Positions 1 through 6,715 of a DNA stretch of 19,246 bases are shown piece after piece. The DNA is from an uncultured Propionivibrio sp. (GTDB taxonomy: Bacteria > Pseudomonadota > Gammaproteobacteria > Burkholderiales > Rhodocyclaceae): contig CALHZD010000004.1 of the NCBI GenBank assembly GCA_938040985.1, positions 1-19,246 of the forward strand, read 5' to 3'. How positions within the stretch are numbered: position 1 is the stretch's first letter; each line of letters starts with the position of its first letter. A program made the translations under genes and the position numbers. Below the pieces are notes generated by a model. That model was given only the letters and a program-made list of their open reading frames with translations. It was not told the DNA's origin and made no database searches.

Positions 1-311
1 TAAAGGAACTCAGAGCATACCCCGCTGAGATGCACTGTTTATAAGGATTCTGGGGTGCCTCCTCTGAAACGCCCTAAACACGCGGGCTGGCGGGCAGTGC
101 GTCCGGAGATGCTCTATTTACACGGGTTTAAGAGAGTTGGTCGAGCGCAGTGTTTCGGTTTATGTTTTTTGATGCCCTGATCCCCCTGTATTTAAAGGAT
201 CTCAGGGCGATTTATGTTTTCTGGCCTGTTTGCAGGAATTTCGGGTCGGGGTGTTCGGAGATGTTTTGTTTACGCGGGTTTCCGGGCATCCCTTTTGAGG
301 CGCTAAAAAAA
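1..311. repeat. Degenerate intergenic repeat block A
   Basis: No credible gene lies downstream of purD here. The stretch is built from degenerate units of about 40 bases with recurring words such as ctgtttataagg (35-46), gcctcctctgaaacgccct (57-75) and gggttt or ggrttc followed by ggg. The same words recur at about 10190-10316 and 10599-10700: the 19-base word at 57-75 matches 10242-10260 at 18 of 19 positions. The two blocks therefore belong to one repeat family, in the same orientation. Short ORFs across it are repetitive and resemble no protein I know. Function is unknown. Confidence 0.6.
159..220. repeat. Hairpin flanked by direct repeats (copy A)
   Basis: A 35-base hairpin (174-208) has arms gccctgatcc and ggatc-tc-agggc, about ten pairs with a two-base bulge. 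It is flanked by direct repeats of tttatgtttt at 159-168 and 211-220. A second copy with the same size and spacing lies at 10601-10662. The outer stem differs between copies by a compensatory pair (T-A here, G-C there). The T-rich flanks make it terminator-like on the plus strand, but no plus-strand gene ends here. Confidence 0.6.
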
Positions 312-421
312 TAGCGGCTTGGCTTTGCCAAAAGACAAGGCGGCGAGCCGCAGACAGTACGAGTCGTACGGCAAGGCCAGGCCAACACAGCAACGCAGTA
401 TTTTGGCAAAGGGGGCCGCTA
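312..421. mobile_element. MITE-like element with terminal inverted repeats
   Basis: The ends are imperfect inverted repeats of about 21 bases. The left begins tagcggc and ends ctttgccaaaa (312-333); the right begins ttttggcaaag and ends gccgcta (401-421). Between them lies a core starting gacaaggcggcgagccgc with a 13-base palindrome gtacgagtcgtac at 357-369. From memory this core closely resembles a short dispersed repeat that is very common in Neisseria genomes, although the terminal repeats differ. It codes for nothing and would need a transposase in trans. Family membership rests on recollection and is not checked. Confidence 0.6.
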
Positions 422-431
422 TCGCTCGACG

Positions 432-485
432 TTGCCAAAGACAAGGCCAGCCAACGCGGTATTTCTGCAAAGGCAACCGCTATAC
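432..485. mobile_element. Internally deleted second copy of the MITE-like element
   Basis: This stretch repeats the two ends of the neighbouring 312-421 element without its palindromic core. It reads ttgccaaagacaagg, then ccaacgcggtatttctgcaaagg, then ccgcta. It looks like a deletion derivative or a decayed tandem insertion. It ends 14 bases before the purD stop codon, so any purD transcript runs into both copies. Confidence 0.45.
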
Positions 486-498
486 AGAGAGCAAGGGG

Positions 499-1779
499 TC
501 AGCGTGTGATCGCGCGGTGGCCGATGTCATGCCGATACTGCATGCCCTCGAAATGGATGCGTTCGACGGCGGCGTAAGCGTTTTTTTGCGCCATCTTGAT
601 GTTGTTGCCCAGCGCCGTGACGCAGAGTACGCGGCCGCCGGCAGTGACGATCTGATCAGCCTTTTTAGCGGTGCCGGCGTGGAAAATCTGTACGGCGTCA
701 TCGGTCTCGCGCGCACCGGACAGGCCGCCGATGACATCGCCCGTGCGCGGTGCGCCGGGGTAGCCGGCGGCGGCAAGCACGACGCCTAGCGCGACGCGGT
801 GATCCCAGGCGGCCTCAGCCTGGTCGAGCGTGCCGGCGACGGCGTGTTCGAGCAGGCGGTGCAGATCCGATTTGAGGCGCATCATGATCGGCTGCGTTTC
901 CGGGTCGCCCAGGCGGCAGTTGAATTCGACGACCTTGACCGCGCCGTCCTTGCCGATCATCAGTCCGGCGTAAAGAAAGCCGGTGTAGGGGATGCCGTCG
1001 GCGGCCATGCCGCGCACCGTCGGCAGGATGATTTCGCGCATCACTTTGGCGTGCAGTTCCGGCGTGACCACCGGCGCCGGAGAGTAGGCGCCCATGCCGC
1101 CGGTGTTGGGGCCGGCGTCGCCGTCACCGATGCGTTTGTGATCCTGGCTGGTGGCCAGTGGCAGGACATTTTTGCCATCAACCATGACGATGAAGCTGGC
1201 TTCCTCGCCGGCCATGAAATCTTCGATCAAGACACGGGCGCCGGATGCGTCGGGCGCTGTGCCGGCGAACATGTTGTCGATGGCGCGGTGCGCTTCGGCC
1301 AGCGTTGTGGCGACGACGACGCCCTTGCCGGCGGCCAGTCCGTCGGCCTTGATGACGATCGGCGCGCCTTTGCGCTCAAGGCAGGCGTGTGCGGCGTTTG
1401 CATCGGTAAAGGTTTCGGATGCGGCGGTCGGGATCTGGTGCCGCACCATGAAGCGCTTGGCAAAATCCTTGGAGCTTTCGAGCTGCGCGGCGGCGCGGGT
1501 CGGGCCGAAAATCTTCAACCCGCGCGCGCGGAAGAGGTCGACGATGCCGGCGGCGAGCGGCGCTTCCGGCCCGACGACGGTGAGATGGATTTTTTCCCGT
1601 TCGGCAAAGTCGGCCAGTGCGGTCAGGTCGGTAAGCGGCAGATTTTCCATCAAGGGCGCGTGATGTGCCGTGCCGGCGTTACCGGGTGCAATATAGATTT
1701 TCCCCACGTCGGCGGCCTGGGCCAGCCGCCAGGCCAGAGCATGTTCACGGCCGCCAGAGCCAATAACGAGAAGTTTCAT
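499..1779 (-). CDS. purD: Phosphoribosylamine-glycine ligase (GARS)
   Basis: PurD joins glycine to 5-phosphoribosylamine using ATP, an early step of de novo purine synthesis in the cytosol. The 426-residue product has the normal family length. It opens with MKLLVIGSGGREHALAW, the typical N-terminal nucleotide-binding-like motif, and carries the ATP-grasp stretch KADGLAAGKGVVVA and the late segment EFNCRLGDPETQ. The ATG at 1779 is preceded by aaggggaaaac, a good ribosome binding site. It lies downstream of purH on the same strand but 370 bases away, so it may have its own promoter. It is the last gene before the repeat-rich left end. Nothing is missing or broken. Confidence 0.97.
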   Translation of the reverse strand: MKLLVIGSGGREHALAWRLAQAADVGKIYIAPGNAGTAHHAPLMENLPLTDLTALADFAEREKIHLTVVGPEAPLAAGIVDLFRARGLKIFGPTRAAAQLESSKDFAKRFMVRHQIPTAASETFTDANAAHACLERKGAPIVIKADGLAAGKGVVVATTLAEAHRAIDNMFAGTAPDASGARVLIEDFMAGEEASFIVMVDGKNVLPLATSQDHKRIGDGDAGPNTGGMGAYSPAPVVTPELHAKVMREIILPTVRGMAADGIPYTGFLYAGLMIGKDGAVKVVEFNCRLGDPETQPIMMRLKSDLHRLLEHAVAGTLDQAEAAWDHRVALGVVLAAAGYPGAPRTGDVIGGLSGARETDDAVQIFHAGTAKKADQIVTAGGRVLCVTALGNNIKMAQKNAYAAVERIHFEGMQYRHDIGHRAITR

Positions 1780-2149
1780 GTTTTCCCCTTGTGTTTTTTC
1801 TCAAATGTCTGTCGAACGTCTTGCCGAACCGGCACGGATGCAGTGTGGCGTCATCGGATTTTTCGTTCGGTGGCGGGCGAACGTTGATCACGTATCCGGT
1901 CGGCAGCGTTTTTTCATCGCCTTACCCTCAAGGCCGATATCGTATTTCGCCCGGATTGTGCGGGCAAGCGCTTTGACCTCGCAGCGCGGATTCGATGTGG
2001 CGTCTTTTTCGCCTGAATGGGTTTTGCCAGGCGGGTCGCCGTGTGCCGGGCAACGACCGATCCGGAAGGCTGCCGGCTTGGGGAGGCTTTCGATACGGGC
2101 GTGCTGTGCGGGCGTGGACGGATATGACGTGGCGCAGTGACGAGGGACG
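1780..2149. other. purH-purD intergenic region, no gene recognised
   Basis: This 370-base gap on the purine-gene strand holds no protein I recognise. A 102-codon minus-strand frame (1888-2196) runs into the purH 3' end in another frame and has no family likeness. A small inverted repeat, gcccg/cgggc, lies at 1949-1965. The purD ribosome binding site is at the low-coordinate end. It could contain a purD promoter or the remains of a lost gene; I see no clear signal for either. Confidence 0.4.
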
Positions 2150-3835
2150 TCAGTGCCGGAAGTGGCGTATGCCGGTAAAAACCATGGCGATGCCATGTTC
2201 GTCAGCGGCGGCGATCACCTCGTCGTCGCGCACCGAGCCGCCCGGTTGGATGACGGCGACCGCGCCGGCTTCGGCCAATGTGTCGATGCCGTCGCGGAAG
2301 GGAAAGAAAGCATCCGATGCGACGACCGACCCGTTAAGTTCCAGCCCGGCGTTTTTGGCCTTGATTCCGGCGATGCGCGTCGAGTCGACGCGGCTCATCT
2401 GTCCGGCGCCGACGCCGAGCGTCATGCCGTTGCCGCAAAAGACGATTGCATTGGATTTGACAAAGCGGACAACGCGCTCGGCAAAGAGCAGGTCTTCGAT
2501 CTGCGCCGTCGTAGGCGCGCGCCGGGTGACGCACTTGAGGTCGCCGGCCTGCACGGCAAAATCATCTGCCGTTTGCACCAGCAGGCCGCCGCCGATGCGC
2601 TTGAATTCGAGCGTATGGCCGGCATCGCCTTCATGCGCGGCCGGCAAGGGCACGCTCAGCACGCGCAGGTTGGTCTTGGCGGCGAGCGCGGTTTGGGCCT
2701 CGGCGGTGAAGGCCGGGGCGACCAGCACCTCGACGAAATGCTTGCGCGCATTGATCGCGTCGATCACGTCGAGATCAACCTCGCGGTTAAAGGCGAGGAT
2801 GCCGCCGAATGCTGAAGTCGGGTCGGTCTGAAAGGCTTTTTCATAAGCCTCGGCCAGCTGGCCGGCGACGGCGACGCCGCACGGATTGGCGTGCTTGACG
2901 ATGACGCAGGCCGGCGCGGCGAAACTCTTGACGCATTCCCAGGCAGCGTCGGCATCGGCGATGTTGTTGTAGGAGAGTTCTTTTCCCTGTAGCTGGCGAT
3001 AGGCGGCGATGCCGCCGGTACGGCCGGAGCGGCTGGAGTAGCTGGATAAGGGCGCCGCGTCGCGGTAGAAGGCGGCGCGCTGGTGGGCGTTTTCGCCGTA
3101 GCGCAGGATTTCGACGCGGTCGAAAGCCAGTTGCAGGCATTCCGGAAAGCGCGACGGCCCGGGCGATGCGGATGCCGCCATTTCGGTGGCGGCCACTGCG
3201 GAGGCGGGCGTTTCGGCCGGGTTTCCGGATGGCGCTTCGGCATTTTCCGGCAGCCCGGTCAGCCAGTTGGCGATCATGCCGTCGTAACGTGCGGTGTGGG
3301 CAAACGCTTTTTTGGCCAGCGCGAAGCGGGTCGCCCGCGAAAGCGCGCCGTCGCCGCGCCGCATTTCATCCAGCAGGCGCGGGTAGTCGTCCGGGTCGGT
3401 GACGACTGCGACTCCCGTATAGTTTTTTGCCGCCGAGCGGAGCATCGCCGGGCCGCCGATGTCGATGTTTTCGATCGCTTCGGCCAGGGTGACGCCGGGT
3501 TGGGCGATGGTCGCCGCAAAGGGATAGAGGTTAACGCAGACAAGATCGATCGTCGGGATGCCGTGCGTTTTGAGGGTTTCCATATGCGCCGGCAGATCGC
3601 GGCGAGCGAGGATGCCGCCATGCACTTTCGGATGCAGCGTCTTGACGCGGCCGTCGAGCATTTCCGGGAAGCCGGTGTAGTCACCGATTTCGGTGACGGA
3701 GAGTCCGGATTCGCGCAGCAGTCTGGCGGTGCCGCCCGTCGACAGGAGGCGGACGCCCAAGGCGGCGAGTCCGCGCGCAAATTCAAGGGCGCCGCGTTTG
3801 TCGGAAAGGCTGATGAGGGCTTGACGGATTTTCAT
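2150..3835 (-). CDS. purH: Bifunctional AICAR formyltransferase / IMP cyclohydrolase
   Basis: PurH carries out the last two steps of IMP synthesis: formyl transfer to AICAR, then ring closure. The start is set at MKIRQALISLSDKRG, the canonical family N-terminus; an upstream in-frame extension only shadows fis and was dropped. The IMP cyclohydrolase domain covers about residues 1-195, with LSTGGTARLL and GRVKTLHPKVHGG. The formyltransferase domain begins near residue 229, with LRYGENAHQ and the catalytic KHANPCG (K314, H315). At 561 residues it is longer than the usual 515-530. The excess is an Ala/Pro/Ser-rich insert at about 196-228 between the domains. No clear ribosome binding site precedes the ATG. 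It follows fis by 73 bases. Confidence 0.97.
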   Translation of the reverse strand: MKIRQALISLSDKRGALEFARGLAALGVRLLSTGGTARLLRESGLSVTEIGDYTGFPEMLDGRVKTLHPKVHGGILARRDLPAHMETLKTHGIPTIDLVCVNLYPFAATIAQPGVTLAEAIENIDIGGPAMLRSAAKNYTGVAVVTDPDDYPRLLDEMRRGDGALSRATRFALAKKAFAHTARYDGMIANWLTGLPENAEAPSGNPAETPASAVAATEMAASASPGPSRFPECLQLAFDRVEILRYGENAHQRAAFYRDAAPLSSYSSRSGRTGGIAAYRQLQGKELSYNNIADADAAWECVKSFAAPACVIVKHANPCGVAVAGQLAEAYEKAFQTDPTSAFGGILAFNREVDLDVIDAINARKHFVEVLVAPAFTAEAQTALAAKTNLRVLSVPLPAAHEGDAGHTLEFKRIGGGLLVQTADDFAVQAGDLKCVTRRAPTTAQIEDLLFAERVVRFVKSNAIVFCGNGMTLGVGAGQMSRVDSTRIAGIKAKNAGLELNGSVVASDAFFPFRDGIDTLAEAGAVAVIQPGGSVRDDEVIAAADEHGIAMVFTGIRHFRH

Positions 3836-3863
3836 GGTTGGCGTTCGTTGAATTTTGGAGTCG

Positions 3864-3895
3864 GGCTGGCGCCGGATTGGCGCCGGCGCGCAGCC
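3864..3895 (-). other. Strong GC-rich stem-loop between fis and purH
   Basis: The arms ggctggcgccgg (3864-3875) and ccggcgc-g-cagcc (3883-3895) form a 12-pair stem with one bulged base and a 7-base loop. It sits in the 73-base fis-purH gap. No run of U follows it on the minus strand, so it is not a standard intrinsic terminator. It could cause partial attenuation, or protect or process the mRNA between regulator and biosynthetic genes. That role is inferred. Confidence 0.5.
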
Positions 3896-3908
3896 GGCCC
3901 TGTCCGTT

Positions 3909-4151
3909 TTACTTGTATGAGAGCTGATGCTCGGTGAGCTTCTTGCGCAGGGTGTTGCGGTTGATGCCGAGGATTTCCGCGGCCAGCGTCTGATTGCCGC
4001 GCGCGCGTTCCATGACGACCTGGAGCATCGGGCGTTCAACGCGCCTGAGCACCATGTTGTAGATGGCGACGGGCTTTTCGCCGTCCAGCGTTTCAAAGTA
4101 GCGGGTCAGCGCTGCGTGGATGCAGGCGTGAATATCGTGTTCTTGAGTCAT
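3909..4151 (-). CDS. fis: Fis-family DNA-binding protein
   Basis: Fis is a small dimeric nucleoid protein that bends DNA and regulates stable-RNA and other promoters. The 80-residue product has the usual length. Its C-terminal half has the conserved helix-turn-helix NQTLAAEILGINRNTLRKKL, shared with NtrC-type activators, after the dimerisation helices (MLQVVMERARGN). Its ATG overlaps the dusB TGA by four bases (ATGA), so the two are almost certainly translationally coupled. The dusB-fis pairing is conserved across Proteobacteria. purH follows 73 bases downstream after a strong hairpin. Confidence 0.95.
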   Translation of the reverse strand: MTQEHDIHACIHAALTRYFETLDGEKPVAIYNMVLRRVERPMLQVVMERARGNQTLAAEILGINRNTLRKKLTEHQLSYK

Positions 4152-5191
4152 GCGGCTAATGCTCCAGAGTCTTCGATCGGCGCATGCAAGGCATGCGAAT
4201 CGTAGGCCAGACGTTCGTCTTTTTCGGCCAGAGTAAAGAAAAAGTCGTTGACAGCATTGCGCTGCCCGGCGATGTCGGGCAGCTGGTTCATGGCATGGCG
4301 GAAGGCGGCCGATCCGGCCAGCCCACGGGTGTACCAGGCAATGTGCTTGCGCGCCACGCGCACGCCGGCATTGATGCCGTAAAAGGCATACAGATCCTCA
4401 AGGTGGGCGAGCAGAATTGCGTGGATTTCATCGACGCGCGGCGGCAGAAGATGCGCGCCGGTGGCAAGGTAATGCTCGATCTCGCGGAACAGCCAGGGTC
4501 GGCCCTGTGCGGCGCGGCCGATCATCAGGGCGTCGGCGCCGGTAACAGCCAGTACATGCCGGGCTTTCTCAGGCGAAGCAATGTCGCCGTTGGCGATGAC
4601 CGGAATATGCGCGGCCGCCTTGACGGCGGCGATGGTGGCGTACTCGGCCTCGCCGCGGTAAGCGTCGGCGCGCGTGCGGCCGTGGATGGCCAGCGCCCGG
4701 ATTCCCGACTGCTCGGCGATTTTGAGGATGTTCAGGGCATTGCGGTTGGCGCTGTCCCAGCCGGTGCGGATTTTCAGCGTCACCGGCGTCGCTGGCACGG
4801 CCTTGACGACGGCTTCCAGAATGCGGCCGACCTGCCTTTCGTCCTTGAGCAATGCCGAACCGGCCATCACGTTGCAGACTTTCTTGGCCGGGCAGCCCAT
4901 GTTGATGTCGATGATCTGCGCGCCGCGCTCAACGTTGTAGCGCGCCGCCTCGGCCATCATCTCCGGCACCGCGCCGGCAATCTGGACGGAGATGGGTTCG
5001 ACTTCGCCGCTGTGATCGGCGCGTCGCCGCGTCTTGACGCTGCCGTAAAGCAGCGAGTTCGACGTAACCATTTCGGAGACGGCCAAACCCGCGCCCATCT
5101 TTTTGCACAGCTGGCGGAACGGGCGATCGGTCACGCCCGCCATCGGTGCGACGAAAAGATTATTGCGGAGCGTGAAGCCGAGAAAGTCCAT
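4148..5191 (-). CDS. dusB: tRNA-dihydrouridine synthase B
   Basis: DusB is an FMN- and NADPH-dependent enzyme that reduces specific uridines in the tRNA D-loop. The 347-residue protein has the TIM-barrel start LFVAPMAGVTDRPFR, the active-site segment INMGCPAKKV with catalytic Cys100, and the FMN-phosphate region NGDIASPEKA followed by TGADALMIGRAAQGRPW. Length and motifs are complete. It is the first gene of the dusB-fis unit, probably continuing into purH. The start ATG at 5191 gives the normal N-terminus MDFLGFTLRNNLFVAPMAG. The 315 bases upstream separate it from minE. Confidence 0.96.
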   Translation of the reverse strand: MDFLGFTLRNNLFVAPMAGVTDRPFRQLCKKMGAGLAVSEMVTSNSLLYGSVKTRRRADHSGEVEPISVQIAGAVPEMMAEAARYNVERGAQIIDINMGCPAKKVCNVMAGSALLKDERQVGRILEAVVKAVPATPVTLKIRTGWDSANRNALNILKIAEQSGIRALAIHGRTRADAYRGEAEYATIAAVKAAAHIPVIANGDIASPEKARHVLAVTGADALMIGRAAQGRPWLFREIEHYLATGAHLLPPRVDEIHAILLAHLEDLYAFYGINAGVRVARKHIAWYTRGLAGSAAFRHAMNQLPDIAGQRNAVNDFFFTLAEKDERLAYDSHALHAPIEDSGALAA

Positions 5192-5333
5192 GGGTGAAAG
5201 AAAAGGATCGCAAGGATGAAAGTGAAATCAATAAAAAGCTTCGTCAAGGTCAGAACGGCAACACGGCGGCAGCGCTGATCAAGGCCAACGGCGAAAGTCG
5301 GTGACGGACGTACACGACGATGCGGAGAAAATA

Positions 5334-5339
5334 ATTCTA
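5334..5339 (-). promoter_or_regulatory. Candidate -10 element for dusB-fis
   Basis: On the minus strand the hexamer TAGAAT (5 of 6 to TATAAT) lies about 140 bases upstream of the dusB ATG. It sits in the word caggTAGAAT, which also occurs upstream of minD at 6654-6663. No good -35 box with 16-18 base spacing was found. It was assigned by eye. Confidence 0.3.
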
Positions 5340-5463
5340 CCTGCTTTGCCGTGCAAGAACTGTCAGGAAGTGTACAGCGTGTATAGCCCGTAAGTTCGCC
5401 AAGGTACGGATGATCGGGCGCGCAGCCTGAGTTGAGCGAACTGCCGATGCCGCCTCCGCCATC

Positions 5464-5492
5464 GCCGTCTGCCCGCGCTGCCGTCAGACGGC
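5464..5492 (-). terminator. Inverted repeat after minE, possible terminator
   Basis: Perfect 8-base arms gccgtctg (5464-5471) and cagacggc (5485-5492), with a 13-base loop, lie 15 bases past the minE stop. The position fits the end of the min transcript. There is no U-run, so intrinsic termination is uncertain. Confidence 0.35.
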
Positions 5493-5506
5493 CGATCATG
5501 CCGGCT

Positions 5507-5797
5507 TTAGTCTTCCGGATCGGCCTTGTCCGCTGTTTGGCCGTCCGGTTCGGGCAGGACGATGTTGACCTCGAGCACCTCGTAGTTTCCCTGCTTTTCC
5601 AGCGACACTTTGATGTCATCCGGATTGATCGACACGTACTTGGAAATCACGGCGATCAGCTCCTTCTGCATCTTGGGCAGGAACTCTTTTTTACCCGACA
5701 GGCCGCTGCGTTCGTGCGCAATGATCAGTTGCAGGCGCTCCTTGGCCGTTGCGGCGGATTTCGGTTTGTTGCCGAACAGGCGTGAGAACAGGGACAT
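5507..5797 (-). CDS. minE: Cell division topological specificity factor MinE
   Basis: MinE stimulates the MinD ATPase at the membrane and sweeps MinCD to the poles, so that FtsZ assembles at mid-cell. The 96-residue product begins MSLFSRLFGNKPKSAATAKERLQ, containing the amphipathic membrane-targeting start and the MinD-binding segment (AKERLQLIIAHERSG). A topological-specificity domain follows (ELIAVISKYVSINPDDIKV). The acidic C-terminal tail slightly exceeds the usual length. Its ATG follows the minD stop codon directly with no gap, so expression is tightly coupled to MinD. Confidence 0.97.
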   Translation of the reverse strand: MSLFSRLFGNKPKSAATAKERLQLIIAHERSGLSGKKEFLPKMQKELIAVISKYVSINPDDIKVSLEKQGNYEVLEVNIVLPEPDGQTADKADPED

Positions 5798-6628
5798 TTA
5801 TTTCCCTCCGAAAAGGCGGCGGAGCAGGCCGGGCTTTTCGTAATCGACGAAGCGCAGCGGCAGGTTTTTGCACTCCTTGTCGAGGAAGCGGTCGACCACA
5901 TCGGCGTATGCCTGCGCCACGTCGCTGTCCTTAATGTGGATCACCGGAGTGCCCTGGTTGGATGCCTGCAAGACGGTTTCCGATTCGGGAATGACGCCGA
6001 TGATCGGAATCCGCAGGATTTCCTGCACATCCTTGTACGAGAGCATTTCCCCGTCATCGACGCGCTTGGGCGAGTAGCGAGTGAGCAGCAGATGTTCCTT
6101 GACCGGTTCGTCGCCGGAAAGGGCGCGCCGCGATTTCGCCTGAATGATGCCGAGAATGCGGTCGGAATCGCGCACGGAAGAGATTTCCGGGTTGGTCACG
6201 ATGATCGCCTCGTCGGCAAAGGTCAACGCCATCACCGCGCCGTGCTCGATGCCGGCCGGCGAATCGCAGACAACGTAGTCGAACGCCATCTGTGCAAGTT
6301 CCTTGAAGACCTTTTCGATGCCTTCTTCGGTTAGCGCGTCCTTGTCGCGCGTTTGCGAGGCGGGGAGCACGAACAGAGTGTCGTTGCCGCAATGCTTGTC
6401 CTTGATGAGCGCCTGGGTCAGCGTCGCCTCGCCATGCAACACATTGACCAGATCGTAGACGACGCGGCGTTCGCAGCCCATGATCAGATCGAGGTTGCGC
6501 AGGCCGACGTCGAAATCGATGACGGCGGTTTTGTGGCCGCGCAGCGCAAGGCCGGATGCAAAGCTGGCGCTGGTGGTGGTTTTGCCGACGCCCCCTTTGC
6601 CGGAGGTCACGACGACGATTCGTGCCAT
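5798..6628 (-). CDS. minD: Septum-site determining ATPase MinD
   Basis: MinD is a ParA/MinD-type ATPase that dimerises on the membrane with ATP, recruits MinC and is released by MinE. The 276 residues carry the deviant Walker A motif GKGGVGKTT (10-18), VIDFDVGLRNLDL (switch region) and the Walker B-like VVCDSPAGIE. The C-terminal amphipathic membrane-targeting helix, KPGLLRRLFGGK, is intact. A ribosome binding site (gggag) lies about 7 bases before the ATG at 6628. minC lies upstream with an 87-base gap containing a hairpin and a promoter-like hexamer, so minD-minE may also be transcribed separately. Confidence 0.98.
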   Translation of the reverse strand: MARIVVVTSGKGGVGKTTTSASFASGLALRGHKTAVIDFDVGLRNLDLIMGCERRVVYDLVNVLHGEATLTQALIKDKHCGNDTLFVLPASQTRDKDALTEEGIEKVFKELAQMAFDYVVCDSPAGIEHGAVMALTFADEAIIVTNPEISSVRDSDRILGIIQAKSRRALSGDEPVKEHLLLTRYSPKRVDDGEMLSYKDVQEILRIPIIGVIPESETVLQASNQGTPVIHIKDSDVAQAYADVVDRFLDKECKNLPLRFVDYEKPGLLRRLFGGK

Positions 6629-6653
6629 GGCGGTCTCCCGTCAAAAAGAAAGG

Positions 6654-6659
6654 ATTCTA
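6654..6659 (-). promoter_or_regulatory. Candidate -10 element for minD-minE
   Basis: TAGAAT on the minus strand lies 25 bases before the minD ATG. It shares the word CAGGTAGAAT, and a nearby CGGCAA, with the candidate upstream of dusB. It would allow minDE expression independent of minC. No convincing -35 box was seen. Confidence 0.25.
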
Positions 6660-6682
6660 CCTGTTGCCGGAATTTTTTCCTG

Positions 6683-6706
6683 TTCGGCCGCCGGTCGTCG
6701 GCCGAA
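6683..6706 (-). other. Perfect hairpin between minC and minD
   Basis: Arms ttcggccg (6683-6690) and cggccgaa (6699-6706) form eight perfect pairs around an 8-base loop, starting 9 bases past the minC stop. The following minus-strand sequence is A-rich, not U-rich, so a classical terminator is unlikely. It may set the minC to minDE expression ratio or mark mRNA processing. Confidence 0.4.
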
Positions 6707-6715
6707 AGGGCGCGC

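Larger units (their letters stand above)
5192..5506. other. minE-dusB intergenic region
   Basis: This 315-base gap separates the end of the min genes from dusB, both on the minus strand. It holds a promoter-like hexamer for dusB (5334-5339) and an inverted repeat just past the minE stop (5464-5492). No protein-coding frame here resembles a known gene. It probably contains the 3' end of the min transcript and the dusB promoter with a long leader. Confidence 0.5.

Noticed and set aside
319..789. 156-codon plus-strand ORF over the MITE-like element
   Set aside because: It is a shadow frame running through the repeats into the antisense of purD, with no family likeness.
1888..2196. 102-codon minus-strand ORF between purH and purD
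   Set aside because: Part overlaps the purH 3' end in another frame. Composition is not convincing, and I recognise no family and no ribosome binding site.
3836..4096. Extended N-terminus of PurH covering 87 more codons
   Set aside because: The extension is the fis gene read in another frame. MKIRQALISLSDK is the true family start.
5464..5492. Core of the Neisseria DNA uptake sequence (gccgtctg) as an inverted repeat
   Set aside because: Only the 8-base core is present, without the following aa. The same word also occurs inside minC and amgK, where it is expected by chance in GC-rich DNA.
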